Shown here: positions 34,698-43,925 of the stretch, in pieces
How positions within the stretch are numbered: the stretch's first letter is position 1
Layout: every line of letters begins with the position of its first letter
DNA from: Physcomitrium patens
Lineage: Eukaryota; Streptophyta; Bryopsida; Funariales; Funariaceae
NCBI RefSeq assembly: GCF_000002425.4
Contig: NC_037275.1
Location: 894,636 to 958,635 of the forward strand
Direction of reading: 5' to 3'
Length of the DNA stretch: 64,000 nt
Notes under the pieces: generated by a model
What the model saw: the letters and a program-made list of their open reading frames with translations, nothing else
Database searches by the model: none
Told to the model about the DNA's origin: nothing
Made by a program: the position numbers and the translations under genes

Positions 34698-34967
34698 TAG
34701 CCCCACGCCTATCTATGTAGCATCCTTGCAAACACACAATTGATTCCTATCTAAAAACTACTTAACAAAACTCTACAAAGTTACTATTTCCTCTAGCCCA
34801 CCCAATTGATCATTTGCTGCATTATCTAATGTAGGTTCTATCATTAGAAATGGTACTCCAACCAATCCAAAACAACACAAGAAATGGTACTCCAACCAAT
34901 TCAAAACAACACCACATAATGACTTTAACTGATGCCCCACTCCTATTCTCTTACTATCTGGTGATAC
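34698..34967 (-). other. B3 remnant of 3' internal region
   Basis: Polypurine tract, short remnants of the extra-ORF end, and a direct repeat of about 33 bp (34855-34918; AGAAATGGTACTCCAACCAA twice). In B2 the corresponding region is about 1.9 kb longer, so the extra ORF is nearly all lost. Confidence 0.6.
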
Positions 34968-35693
34968 TCACAACAGATTATCCATACTGTCCGTGAAAGA
35001 TAATGGGAAGTAATCTTTCTTAGTAGCCGCATTAAGTTTTTGGAAATCTTGAAAAATTCGGATTTTTTTGTTTTTTTTTGGCACCATGACGATTAGAGAA
35101 ATCCACTTGCTATTCAGTACCAAGTAAATAAAACCAACTGCAAGAAGCTTGTCCAATTCCTCCTTTACCATGAGAAAATATTTAAGATTAAGGTGATGTT
35201 GCCTTTGCCGTACCAGTTTAGCATTCTTCTCTAAAATGATACAATGCTCACAAACATCACCGAGAATACCCTTTAAATCAGCATAAGTCCAAGCAAAAGT
35301 GAACTTATAATGTAAGAAAAATTCTGTCCAACAAGTCAACTCCTGGTCCTTAATACCTTTGTAGACCTTAATTGTCCGAGGCTCTGCTGTGGTCACCAAG
35401 TTAATAGTTTGACATAAAGGTGCAACGGTGATATTGTGTTTCAATCCCCGCGCTGGTTGAAAATCAATTGGTAAGTTTGATTTGTGTAAAGTACTAAATC
35501 TTGTGTCCAGGGCACTAACATGGTACACATCATATTTGGTCATCCAATCAATACTAACATAATCAGAGCTTTCCAAATCCATCAAGTATATCAAGTATTC
35601 TCCAGGACCTCCACATTAGTACACCACTCCAGGGTGTTGCATTGCCTCCATGGGCGCCTTCGTAATCGGTGCGACTATATCATCATTGGAGCT
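34968..35693 (-). pseudogene. pol: B3 protease-RT linker and RT fingers
   Basis: 34968-35594 is open for 208 residues: YVSIDWMTKYDVYHVSALD, TFAWTYADL, VRQRQHHLNLKYFLMVKEE, LIVMVPKKNKKIRIFQDF, ending DSMDNLL. It matches B2 residues about 380-544 and the start of the next segment. The RT palm with its catalytic Asp residues is deleted at 34967. The upstream end is broken by the solo LTR at 35694. Confidence 0.82.
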
Positions 35694-36665
35694 TGTGGTT
35701 GCTCGTTTTACTTATTCCCAAAGGAACCTCCTAGAATAAACCTGTATAGGGGAATTCGAACACGGGGAGTGACTAGTTGCTTAAGCGTTCATGTTAGGGT
35801 CACACAATTAATTACCTCCAATATATCGTCTCTATTTCTATTATCTAAGCACACAAGGAAACTATAATCTCTCCTTTCACCTTATCAATTTCTTCCTTAC
35901 AACAATTTAGTCATACCAATAACTGTTATTTCTACCAATATATCTTCACTCTTATAATCTCCAACTGTAATACTGCAACATTACAGCTTCAGCACACAAT
36001 TACCCTCATTCCAATTACTGGAATTCTTCACACAGAACTACCATTCACATTACAGTGTTTCACACAACCACAGATTCACTCTTTTTGCTGAACTACATTC
36101 AGATTTCAGCATTCAATCTCTCTTCTTCTCATTCAATAATATATAATTCCAATCACACTTTCATTCCATGATTCACTTCAGAATATTCAGAAACTCTCAA
36201 TACTCTTATTTCAAAGAACATAACAACAAAAGAAAAGAGGTAGCACCAAGCTTACCCTGGCTCACACTATCACAGTAATGGCCCTCGGCATACGACTCTC
36301 ACAGTCTGGCCCTTGGCTTACGACTCTCATAGTCTGGCCCTCGGCTTACGACTCTCACAGTCTGGCCATCGACTCACACTATCACAGTAATGGCCCTCGG
36401 CTTACGACTCTCACAGTCTGCCCCTCGGCTTATGACTCTTACAGTCTGGCCCTCGACTCACACTATCACAGTAATGGCCGTTTCTTCCTCTCTCTCATCC
36501 TCCTTATCCTACCACGAGATACCAACTGCTACATCTCTAATGAAAACTGCTTTTCCTAACTATTCATCCATTTTAACTACTGAACTATCTTTCCAACAGT
36601 CATCTATCCCTGTTTACACTATAAAATAAGTTTCTACAAATCAGCAAATAACTACTTATTCTACA
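35694..36665 (-). repeat. Family B solo LTR (B4) with perfect target duplication
   Basis: 972 bp, plus strand TGTGGTTGCTCGTTTTACTTATTC to AACTACTTATTCTACA, flanked on both sides by GAGCT (35689-35693, 36666-36670). The B3 frame matches B2 on both sides when one GAGCT is ignored (GGAGCTAAGCT in B2 at 29990-30000). It has the largest array of the LTR minisatellite (about 36252-36480). A solo LTR arises by recombination between two LTRs of one element. Confidence 0.93.
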
Positions 36666-37576
36666 GAGCTAAGCTTATCGTCTGACGTTAATTCAAATGC
36701 TGGTAATTGAGACTCCTCGTGATAGTATATTGGGTACATTTGTAATACCATTTTATCACCGCCCTTGCCAATTATCAAAATACCCTGACTCCAATTGTTC
36801 TTGGCCTTCATCTGATAAAGCCAAGGTCATCCCAATAAAATTGTATACGATAACGTCGAACATTGTAGCCGAAAGATGATATAGTCAATTACATATGCAA
36901 TACTAGTAATTATAGTTTAAACACTCTGTAAAATATCCATTGGTTTAACTTGACTATGATCTGTTATCCGTAATATCAATGTCATGGATACTAAGTGTTC
37001 CAAATCTAAAGCATCCATTGTATCAGCGTTCATTAAATTGACACTGGAACCACCATCTACTTGAACACCAGAGATCATGACACTATCAATCGAATCACCG
37101 ATGGTTGGTGCACCTAGGTTAAGATTCAAACTGACTTCAGATACTTCTTTATTACGTTGTCGATGATGTATTAGCGATGAATTCACTATAGAACGGTACT
37201 TTGGTACGATCGCTAGAAGTTACTTCATAGAAATAGAAGGATGAATAGCATCCAAATCCTTCAATATATCATAAGATTCTATATTTAGAGTAATATTTAA
37301 TACCCTCTTTCTTTTCATTGATTGGTATTTTATCTCTATGAGGTAAGATATTCTTCCGCCGTGGACTCGGAATTGGAACAGCACACGGAGCTTCCTTGGA
37401 ATTCACGCCTCCTAGAGGATCTTTCAACAGAAAAGACATTTCTTAAAACTATGTAGAGAACAGAACAGCTTGAAATGGAACCGAAGACTCCGTAATCAGG
37501 ACCTCATTGGATTGTCCAACCAAGTCAGGTCTCATATTGGGTAAGAGGCCTATAACAAGACCTAGATTGGATGTCC
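36666..37576 (-). pseudogene. pro: B3 protease and Gag-protease linker
   Basis: 36917-37186 holds GAPTIGDSIDSVMISGVQVDG, then GSSVNLMNADTMDALDLEHL: the Asp-Gly-Gly active site shared by the family. The second half (YPILL-type region) is at 36690-36900 in a broken frame. 37190-37576 is the linker upstream of the protease, with stops. Confidence 0.75.
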
Positions 37577-39120
37577 CTATAATTGCGTCAAATTGGCCCT
37601 TCGTATCACGCTCACCCAAATGCTAAATAGGTCTTTTTTTTTTTTTGTTGACTCTTGGTAAGAACAGCTTGGATACATTCCACCCGATTTATTGGAGAAT
37701 CTTAAGGACCTTGATTTATCTCCTCCATTTTTCCTTGGTTTTGGATCTGCTGATTCCAATTATTGAAATTGAATAAAGCATTACATTGTTGATAAGCTTG
37801 CAATTCCCACAAACTGGTGCATAATTGTCACTGGCTCTAGGATTGGGACATTCACTCACATAATGATCAATCTGTCTGCAATGAAAACAATGAAGTGGTC
37901 TTCTTGCACCCCCATCAGGCATATTGGATGTCTCCACCAGTATATATCTACTAGACTTGTTCCATGTAGGGTTAGAAAATGATCATGGTTGTTCCGTTGG
38001 AATAGAGAGAACTTGGTTTGATGATGCTAAAGGAGCATATTGCTGATATCTCTGCTACTCTTTTCCATAGTACTGGGAATTTGATATAGACCCTTGATTA
38101 AAATTAGAACTTTGAAAGTTATTGAATGCTTAATTTTGTCATTTAGATCGCTTTTCATTCCATCCAAATATATTTCTCGATTGAACTTGATTGACATCCC
38201 AGTGAGTTGGTAGGATCATGGTCTGATTACTGAATTGTTATTGCCTTTGCAAATTCCAACAATTAGCTGTTAAGTGCTTTCCTCTGCAAAATGTACATTG
38301 ACCCATCATTTGTGAGGGTGAAGGATATTCTATTAGCAAATGACCATGGCCCTTATAATTACTGCACCAAACATTGGTCCTAGTATTGGTAGGCTTTTGC
38401 CTCTTCTTCTTATCCTTGGCCATATTGATGGCCATTTCTTCCATTTTCTTCATCACGTTCAATAACAAGGCTTCATTGGAATCTTTTGGAGCTGATATTA
38501 TTGATAACTCTGTCGTAGTTAATGCTTGTTGTTGATACAAAAAATAGGGAGCATACGTTGTTGTCACGTGTGGTGATATAGCTTGCAATGGGATGACATT
38601 AACTGGTCCCTGAATATTGGCACTAGAATTGGCCCTTGTATCTAACATCCGTGGATAAGCATCCACTGATCTGTTCCAAGTCAGATTTTGATAACTGCCT
38701 TGAATTGGAATCATCGTAGCTCCCATAATTAAAAAGTGATCATAATGGCATTCTTCTCAAACCTTGGCTCTATTAAAGGATGCAGATACTGTAACGGGTT
38801 GAGCTTCCTTCACAAAAAATTTTAACTCTAGTGGTTGCAAACCATTGATTAATATGGATAAGATAAATGCCTCCGATATTTGGTGATTTGGCCACTTACT
38901 GAGTATATCAGCCACCCGACTATAATACAATTCCACCACCTCCTCTAGGATCATTTTGCTGTTCATTAACCTCTCTCAAAGACGATCTTCAAAACCTATT
39001 GGCTGAAAATGGATTAAAAATACATTCTTCAATGCTTTCTAATTCAAAAATTGACCCACTGGTTGGCGATTGTACCATTCAAACGTCGTGTAGTTAATCC
39101 GGTAGTTAATTTCCAACACT
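37577..39120 (-). pseudogene. gag: B3 Gag C-terminal two thirds
   Basis: Open parts: 38757-38966 (capsid end, NSKMILEEVVELYYSRVAD, NGLQPLELKFFVKEA), 38238-38726 (linker, CSNYKGHGHLLIEY with two Cys lost, CTFCRGKHLTANC intact), 37716-37937 (HCFHCRQIDHYVSEC intact CX2CX4HX4C with Cys17, Cys20, His25, Cys30; then CGNCK). The N-terminal Gag (about 700 bp in B2) is missing: the PBS at 39136 is followed almost at once by capsid text. Confidence 0.78.
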
Positions 39121-39135
39121 CAATACTATTGTCAA

Positions 39136-39153
39136 TCCCTAGTAGCGGCGCCA
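39136..39153 (-). other. B3 primer-binding site
   Basis: Minus strand TGGCGCCGCTACTAGGGA, three bases after the LTR. TGGCGCCG is the classical start of sites paired with Asp-tRNA in plant Tat/Athila elements. Confidence 0.8.
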
Positions 39154-39156
39154 AAA

Positions 39157-39923
39157 TGTAATTGTCGTTTTATTTATTCTACAAATTCTTTTCAAAATAA
39201 ACTTGTATAGGAAAATTCGAACACAGGGAAAGACTAAGCACATGAACTTTACTTGTTAGGATCACACGATTAACTGTATTCGAAACCACTAAAATACCAA
39301 AAAATACTACAATGCTTCCTCCTAGTAACAATACTCCTTCATCAACTGATAACAATAGTGTGCAACCTTGCACTCTTAAAAGACTGCTTAAATCTCATAA
39401 ATTCCATTCAATACCAGGGGTAATGGACTTCTCTCCAACCAATCTGAATTCACAGAATTTCTGTAATCACAGACTTCCTTTGTCGAAACACACATACAAC
39501 TCTCAATAAACAACAATCATAATCTTCTATCCATAATCAATCTTCCAATAACTTCTCATATAATTCAATCACATAATACTCCAATTACATAATCAATAAC
39601 TCATAAATCAATCTTTGATTTATTCCACAGACTCATTTCTCATTATTCAAAAACTATCCATTACTCTTCAACAACAAAAAAAATAAAGAAACAAAGAGGT
39701 AGTACCAAGCTTAACCCTGGCTCATGACTATCACAATCTAGCCCTCCAACAAACTTCTACAACTCTTATATAATTGCTACTGATTTCTAGATTCTAATCG
39801 TAATCCTATAATAACTGCTTTTAATAACTAATTTAACCACCCATCCTCATGAACTGACTATTCTCTGGACTACTAATCTATTTTACTAATATCTTATAAA
39901 AACAAACTAATATCTATTTTATA
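39157..39923 (-). repeat. B3 5' LTR
   Basis: 767 bp; plus strand TGTAATTGTCGTTTTATTTATTC to ATATCTATTTTATA (last bases mutated from CTACA). Followed by the duplicated target GTTTA. Confidence 0.9.
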
Positions 39924-40189
39924 GTTTATTAAAGCTCATTGATTAGAATTGGAACTTACAAGAAAAATCTAAATTGCTTAAATATGAAAGTAACAAGGTA
40001 TTTGGGATTTATGTATAGTTAAGACTACTAAGAAGAGTGTTTTTAGCATTTTTGAATTGAAATTCAGATTATATTCTTTTTGTATGGGTGAAACCTATTA
40101 GGATTTCTTGGCTACTTGTGAAACACAATCTCACCTTCCATAGCTCGGTGCCTAGTGCATTCTTGAACAAGACAACATGTAATATGACA
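39924..40189 (+). repeat. A3 LTR, right part
   Basis: Ends CACCTTCCATAGCTCGGTG..., then CATGTAATATGACA at 40189 and is followed by ATGG, the copy of the D2 target. With the left part this gives an LTR of about 1.17 kb. Confidence 0.85.
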
Positions 40190-40870
40190 ATGGAATGGAT
40201 GAATCAAATTTTAGAACAATAATTGAGATATACTATCAACTATCATCAAGATGATTGAACAACTCTTTTTCCATTGGCAGAGTTTGTGTACAATAATTTA
40301 GTACATTCTTCTACTCAACAAATATTTTTCTTTGTTAATTATGATTATTATCCACAACTTGATATTTTTGACTTTTTAAAAGTTGATAATCCTAGAGCGG
40401 AAGATTTATCAAATCATTTGTCAGAGCTATATGCAACAATGAAGATACAATTAAAAAAAACTCAAGGACAAAAAAAGACCAATGCAGATGCCTATCGCAA
40501 AGAGCAACTACAATTCAACATAAGTGACAAGGTATGGTTACTTTGTGACAATATCAAGACTCTTTGTCTTTATGATAAGTTGGACTATAATAGGCTAGGA
40601 TCTTTTTCTATTTATAAACAAATCAATCTTGTTGCTTATTGATTACATCTATTGGAGTCTATGAAGATCCACCTTATATTTCACATGTCCCTTCTTGAAT
40701 CATATAAGATAGTGAATATTTTTAAAAAAAGACAAATACCACATCCTCCTATAGAAGTAGATAATATTAAAGAGTTTGAAGTAGAAGAAGTCTTAGAATC
40801 AAGGCGGTGCCAAAATAGATTGAAATATCTTATTCATTGGCACGATGTCGGGGTAGAGAGAGTTTGCTTC
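40190..40870 (+). pseudogene. pol: D2 integrase end and chromodomain
   Basis: Integrase core resumes with the Glu region (MEWMNQILEQ), then YHQDD-TTLFPLAEFVYNN, DLSNHLSELYATMK, NADAYRKEQLQFNISDKVW and LLCDNIKT. At about 40625-40700 comes ESMKIHLIFHMSLLESYK. A chromodomain follows at about 40770-40870: FEVEEVLESRRCQNRLKYL, IHWHD. This order (integrase, then HVSLLEPY-like motif, then EVEEILD-R chromodomain) is diagnostic for Ty3 chromoviruses. The second half of the chromodomain (WEP motif) continues at 42151 after an insertion. Confidence 0.85.
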
Positions 40871-41928
40871 AAGAAAACACTGGGCTTCTGGCTATCACTA
40901 ATTATTCAATCAAGCTTGAAAATAAGAGAAGCCCTAATTTTATATATAATTTTTCCATTTTTGAGTAATTACACCAAATACACAATCCTCAAGTAACCCA
41001 CAACTTCCAAAATATGATAAAATCTTCTAAAACCTTGCTTATTCTTATGTAGAGATTTTCTTGAACTTCAACACCTCATATCTAATAATCCAACCATCCA
41101 AAAAAGCTCAAAATTTACATGAGCTACTGATGTATTCTTATTAACTTCTACAACAATTTTCAACTGCAAACTCGTTGCAAATCCTGAGATATCTTGAAAA
41201 CCCTAATAATCACTTCAAACCCTTGTCTTTATACATCTGTGTGTAATTTTCTTTATATCTCACAAAATATAAGCTCAAATGCCACGAAATTTATATATAT
41301 AGCTTCTTAGTACAAAATTTTATATTTTCCAAAAATTTTGAGCCAAAAATTCGTCCAAAAATTCAAGTTATGGCTCCAACCATTACTACAAATAAATCTG
41401 CTTACTCACTGCTTTTGATTTGGAAGTGATGCCTTCAACTCCTTAAAAATCCTTCATATGAACTCCAAAAGCAATAATTCTTTTATGAAAGATGTAGACC
41501 TTGAAATTGCCGTTCCAGTCGCATCTTCTGATCTTCAAAAGCTACTTTAAAATTCCTCGTACCTTCAAAAGAATAACATTATATCTTAAATAAACACCTT
41601 AACTTCAAACGGCCATAACTTCTTCATCCTAATTCCATATCCTCTAATTTTTGTACACAAATTGTATCCCAAACCTTAAACTTTACAATCCTAGCTTCTA
41701 ATCTCTGAATGCTCTCTTTGAAGTCGCCGAAACCCTTCTTAAGGTCGCAAGCAGCCTCCTTAAAGTCCATTGGGTATGGTAATCGACCAATAGGGATGAA
41801 GTTTTCCATTCCTTGCCTTCATCCGACCATGCCTTGCTTTTATCCCTCCCAATTAGCCTCCTACTAGTTTAGATTTTCATCCTTAGGTTTCCACCTTCTC
41901 CCAAGGCTTCATACTAAACATTTAGGTC

Positions 41929-41962
<34 letters not shown>

Positions 41963-42150
41963 TTTAATGTCAAAATTAAAAGAAGTAAAGAAATAAAGTA
42001 AAGTTTCTTATACCAACTCCTTTTAATTTAATCTACTAGCCACTCTAACATACATCTAGATTTATCAACATATAATATGTTTTAACTAATTTTTACATAT
42101 TCTAAGCATTTATAATATGATAGCGGATATGATATTAATGAATGCACTTA
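40871..42150 (+). mobile_element. Unclassified insertion in D2 chromodomain
   Basis: About 1.28 kb between chromodomain text ending near GVERV and text resuming GAGCCATCAAAGAATCTTAC (EPSKNLTNAP). No coding similarity recognised. It is AT-rich with a (TA)n run at about 41932-41956. It may be an LTR of another family or a non-autonomous element; ends and target duplication could not be defined. Confidence 0.5.
41932..41956. repeat. (TA)n microsatellite
   Basis: About 12 uninterrupted TA units. Confidence 0.95.
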
Positions 42151-42786
42151 GGAGCCATCAAAGAATCTTACAAATGCACCAAAGAAAGTTGAAACTTTTC
42201 ATCAACAAAATCCATCAAAATCAAGATGAAGAATAGCAAATCTTTACTATAAAAGAAATAAGATCAAAGGAAGATAACATTCTATATTCTATCTTTTTTT
42301 ATAGCTTGTGTATATTTGTGATGCTAAAGAAATAGATAGCCAACAACCAGCAGATTCAACTCAAAAGCTTTCATTTATGGATTTACCAGATGAAACATTA
42401 TAATTATTACAACCTTCAAGATGATTCATTTGAGATGAAGATCTCTAAAAATGACATATCTTTCTTTGAATAGATGGAATATATTTGGTATCACAACCTT
42501 GGAAGAGACTCCCATTATTTAGTGATTTTATTAGAGGTAGGAACAAATCTTGATAATATTTTAAATATTTTATTTGAGAGAAGTTACAAAGGCCTCAACA
42601 ATGACTAAATAATAGGGTGGTCTTTTTGCCTTGGTATGGGATACTATTGATGGTTGACAAGGCCTATCAACCATCTTCAAAGAGAACAAAGATCAGAGTA
42701 TGTGGCAAATATAATTCGTCGTATCTTGGACTTCCTCAACATATGAAGATCGCTCCTTGTAGACTCATCCCTAGAAGGGAGGATAA
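42151..42786 (+). pseudogene. D2 tail after chromodomain
   Basis: EPSKNLTNAPKKVETFHQQN continues the chromodomain C-terminus (the WEP-NL-NA motif and following linker). Further right, YLGLPQHMKIAPCRLIPRRE at 42617-42780 is an open stretch just before the LTR. The run AGAAGGGAGGATAA ending at 42786 is the polypurine tract. Confidence 0.65.
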
Positions 42787-43314
42787 TATCACAAACATGT
42801 ATATTTACTTCAATAATTAATTATATAATTAAATAGAAATAGATAAATATAGATTAATTTTATGAAGTCTTTTAGTGAAGCTTTCTAGAAGCTTCATAGA
42901 TATGGTTTTGACTTTAGATGTATTTGTAGGTGAGAAACTTTGCCAATAAGTTAACCACATATTGGTAGCTTATAGAATAAGATAACTCTGTATAATAGCT
43001 TGTGGAACAAGCTAACTATGTGGCGCATACATAAATAACTTACCTTGTAAGTTAAAACATGTGGCTTGCAAAGTCAACATATTTTAGAGGTCATATAGGA
43101 CATCACTACATAGCTCCTAGTTAAGAATATATATGGAGGCAAGAGTGAAGCCTTATTTATTCTTGTCAATACCATTTTAGTCCTTAGACTTATTTCAAGA
43201 CTTTCTAGTCTTCTCTTTTTTGGCAATAGCCATTCTAGTTAATATTATATTACTTTTTAAGTAACTTTCTAATTTTCTTCAGTGACAGAAGAGTATATCG
43301 AAGATTTTCTTTCT
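42787..43314 (+). repeat. D2 3' LTR (right end cut)
   Basis: TATCACAAACATG start (consensus TGTCATGGACATG), then the shared D LTR text. Cut on the right by an A LTR fragment. Confidence 0.75.
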
Positions 43315-43469
43315 TTAAAATTCATGTCCCTCATACTTATTTAGCATTGTTAAGATTTAATTAGAATTTATTTAATATTTTATTAGAATTGATTTTGTTA
43401 TAGCAATTTCTATTTTACCTTCTACAACTAAGTATCTGATGCAAGACTTCATGTAATACGACATCAGAT
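43315..43469 (+). repeat. Right end of a family A LTR
   Basis: TATTTTACCTTCTACAACTAAG..., ending ACTTCATGTAATACGACA, the exact A terminus. Only about 155 bp are present. It joins D2 LTR on the left and A2 RNase H on the right. Confidence 0.8.
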
Positions 43470-43925
43470 ATTACTATGCTTAAATAAATTACTTATATTA
43501 AGTCTCTAAATCATATTTTGGTGCATGTCATATGCAAAAAAAACTCAATGGCAGAAATGTTGTCCAAGACTAGATACTTAAGAGAAACAAATGCTTGCAT
43601 AAGAAGAAGATAGAGACTTCACTTAAGACTTTTCATTTTCTACTAGTAGAAGAGATCAAGGTGATGAGATTTTATTCTTCAAAATTGATTTGTAAGAAAG
43701 GAGGTTGAGAGACATTGGCTTATATTTGAACTTAATAGAGAGGCAAGAAGGTTGATTACATAAGACCTTTAAGGATATTAAATGCCAATCCTACAACTAT
43801 CTTTTATGTGATGAATTCTTATAGACAAGGCCAAAGTGGAGAGATAGTATGCTATTGAGAGTGGTGGATGATTTAGAGACCAAACACAAGGTATTAGGTA
43901 AATTTCGTGATACATTATAGGTTAG
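43470..43925 (+). pseudogene. pol: A2 RNase H end and integrase N-terminus
   Basis: DITMLK-ITYIKSLN followed by MAEMLSKTRYL correspond to DIAMLRWIAYIKSLN and VADMLSRARYE of A1. The text then follows A1 with stops (LFLEES-like, HYLN-like regions) to KFRDTL, the equivalent of EFHDSL in A1. Confidence 0.75.

Larger units (their letters stand above)
24223..39923 (-). mobile_element. Ty3/gypsy element B3 (minus), itself interrupted
   Basis: 5' LTR 39157-39923, PBS 39136-39153, Gag (37577-39120), protease (36671-37190), RT start (34968-35693), polypurine tract and 3' LTR (34033-34697 plus 24223-24331). Perfect 5-bp target-site duplication GTTTA (24218-24222, 39924-39928). Most of RT, all of integrase and nearly all of the extra ORF are deleted between 34968 and 34700. 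B2 sits in its 3' LTR and a B solo LTR (35694-36665) in its protease-RT linker. Confidence 0.88.
22195..43314 (+). mobile_element. Ty3 chromovirus element D2, split by nested insertions
   Basis: D2 pieces in order: RNase H and integrase core (22195-23316), integrase end and chromodomain (40190-40870), tail (42151-42786) and 3' LTR (42787-43314). A3/B3/B2/B4 (23317-40189) and an unclassified insertion (40871-42150) interrupt it. The integrase frame lines up across 23316/40190 when one ATGG copy is ignored, which shows both sides are one element. The left half is replaced by an A LTR at 22194. Confidence 0.78.

Noticed and set aside
36278..36629. Repetitive open frames in the B4 LTR
   Set aside because: They are translations of the 28-bp LTR minisatellite and not a repeat protein.
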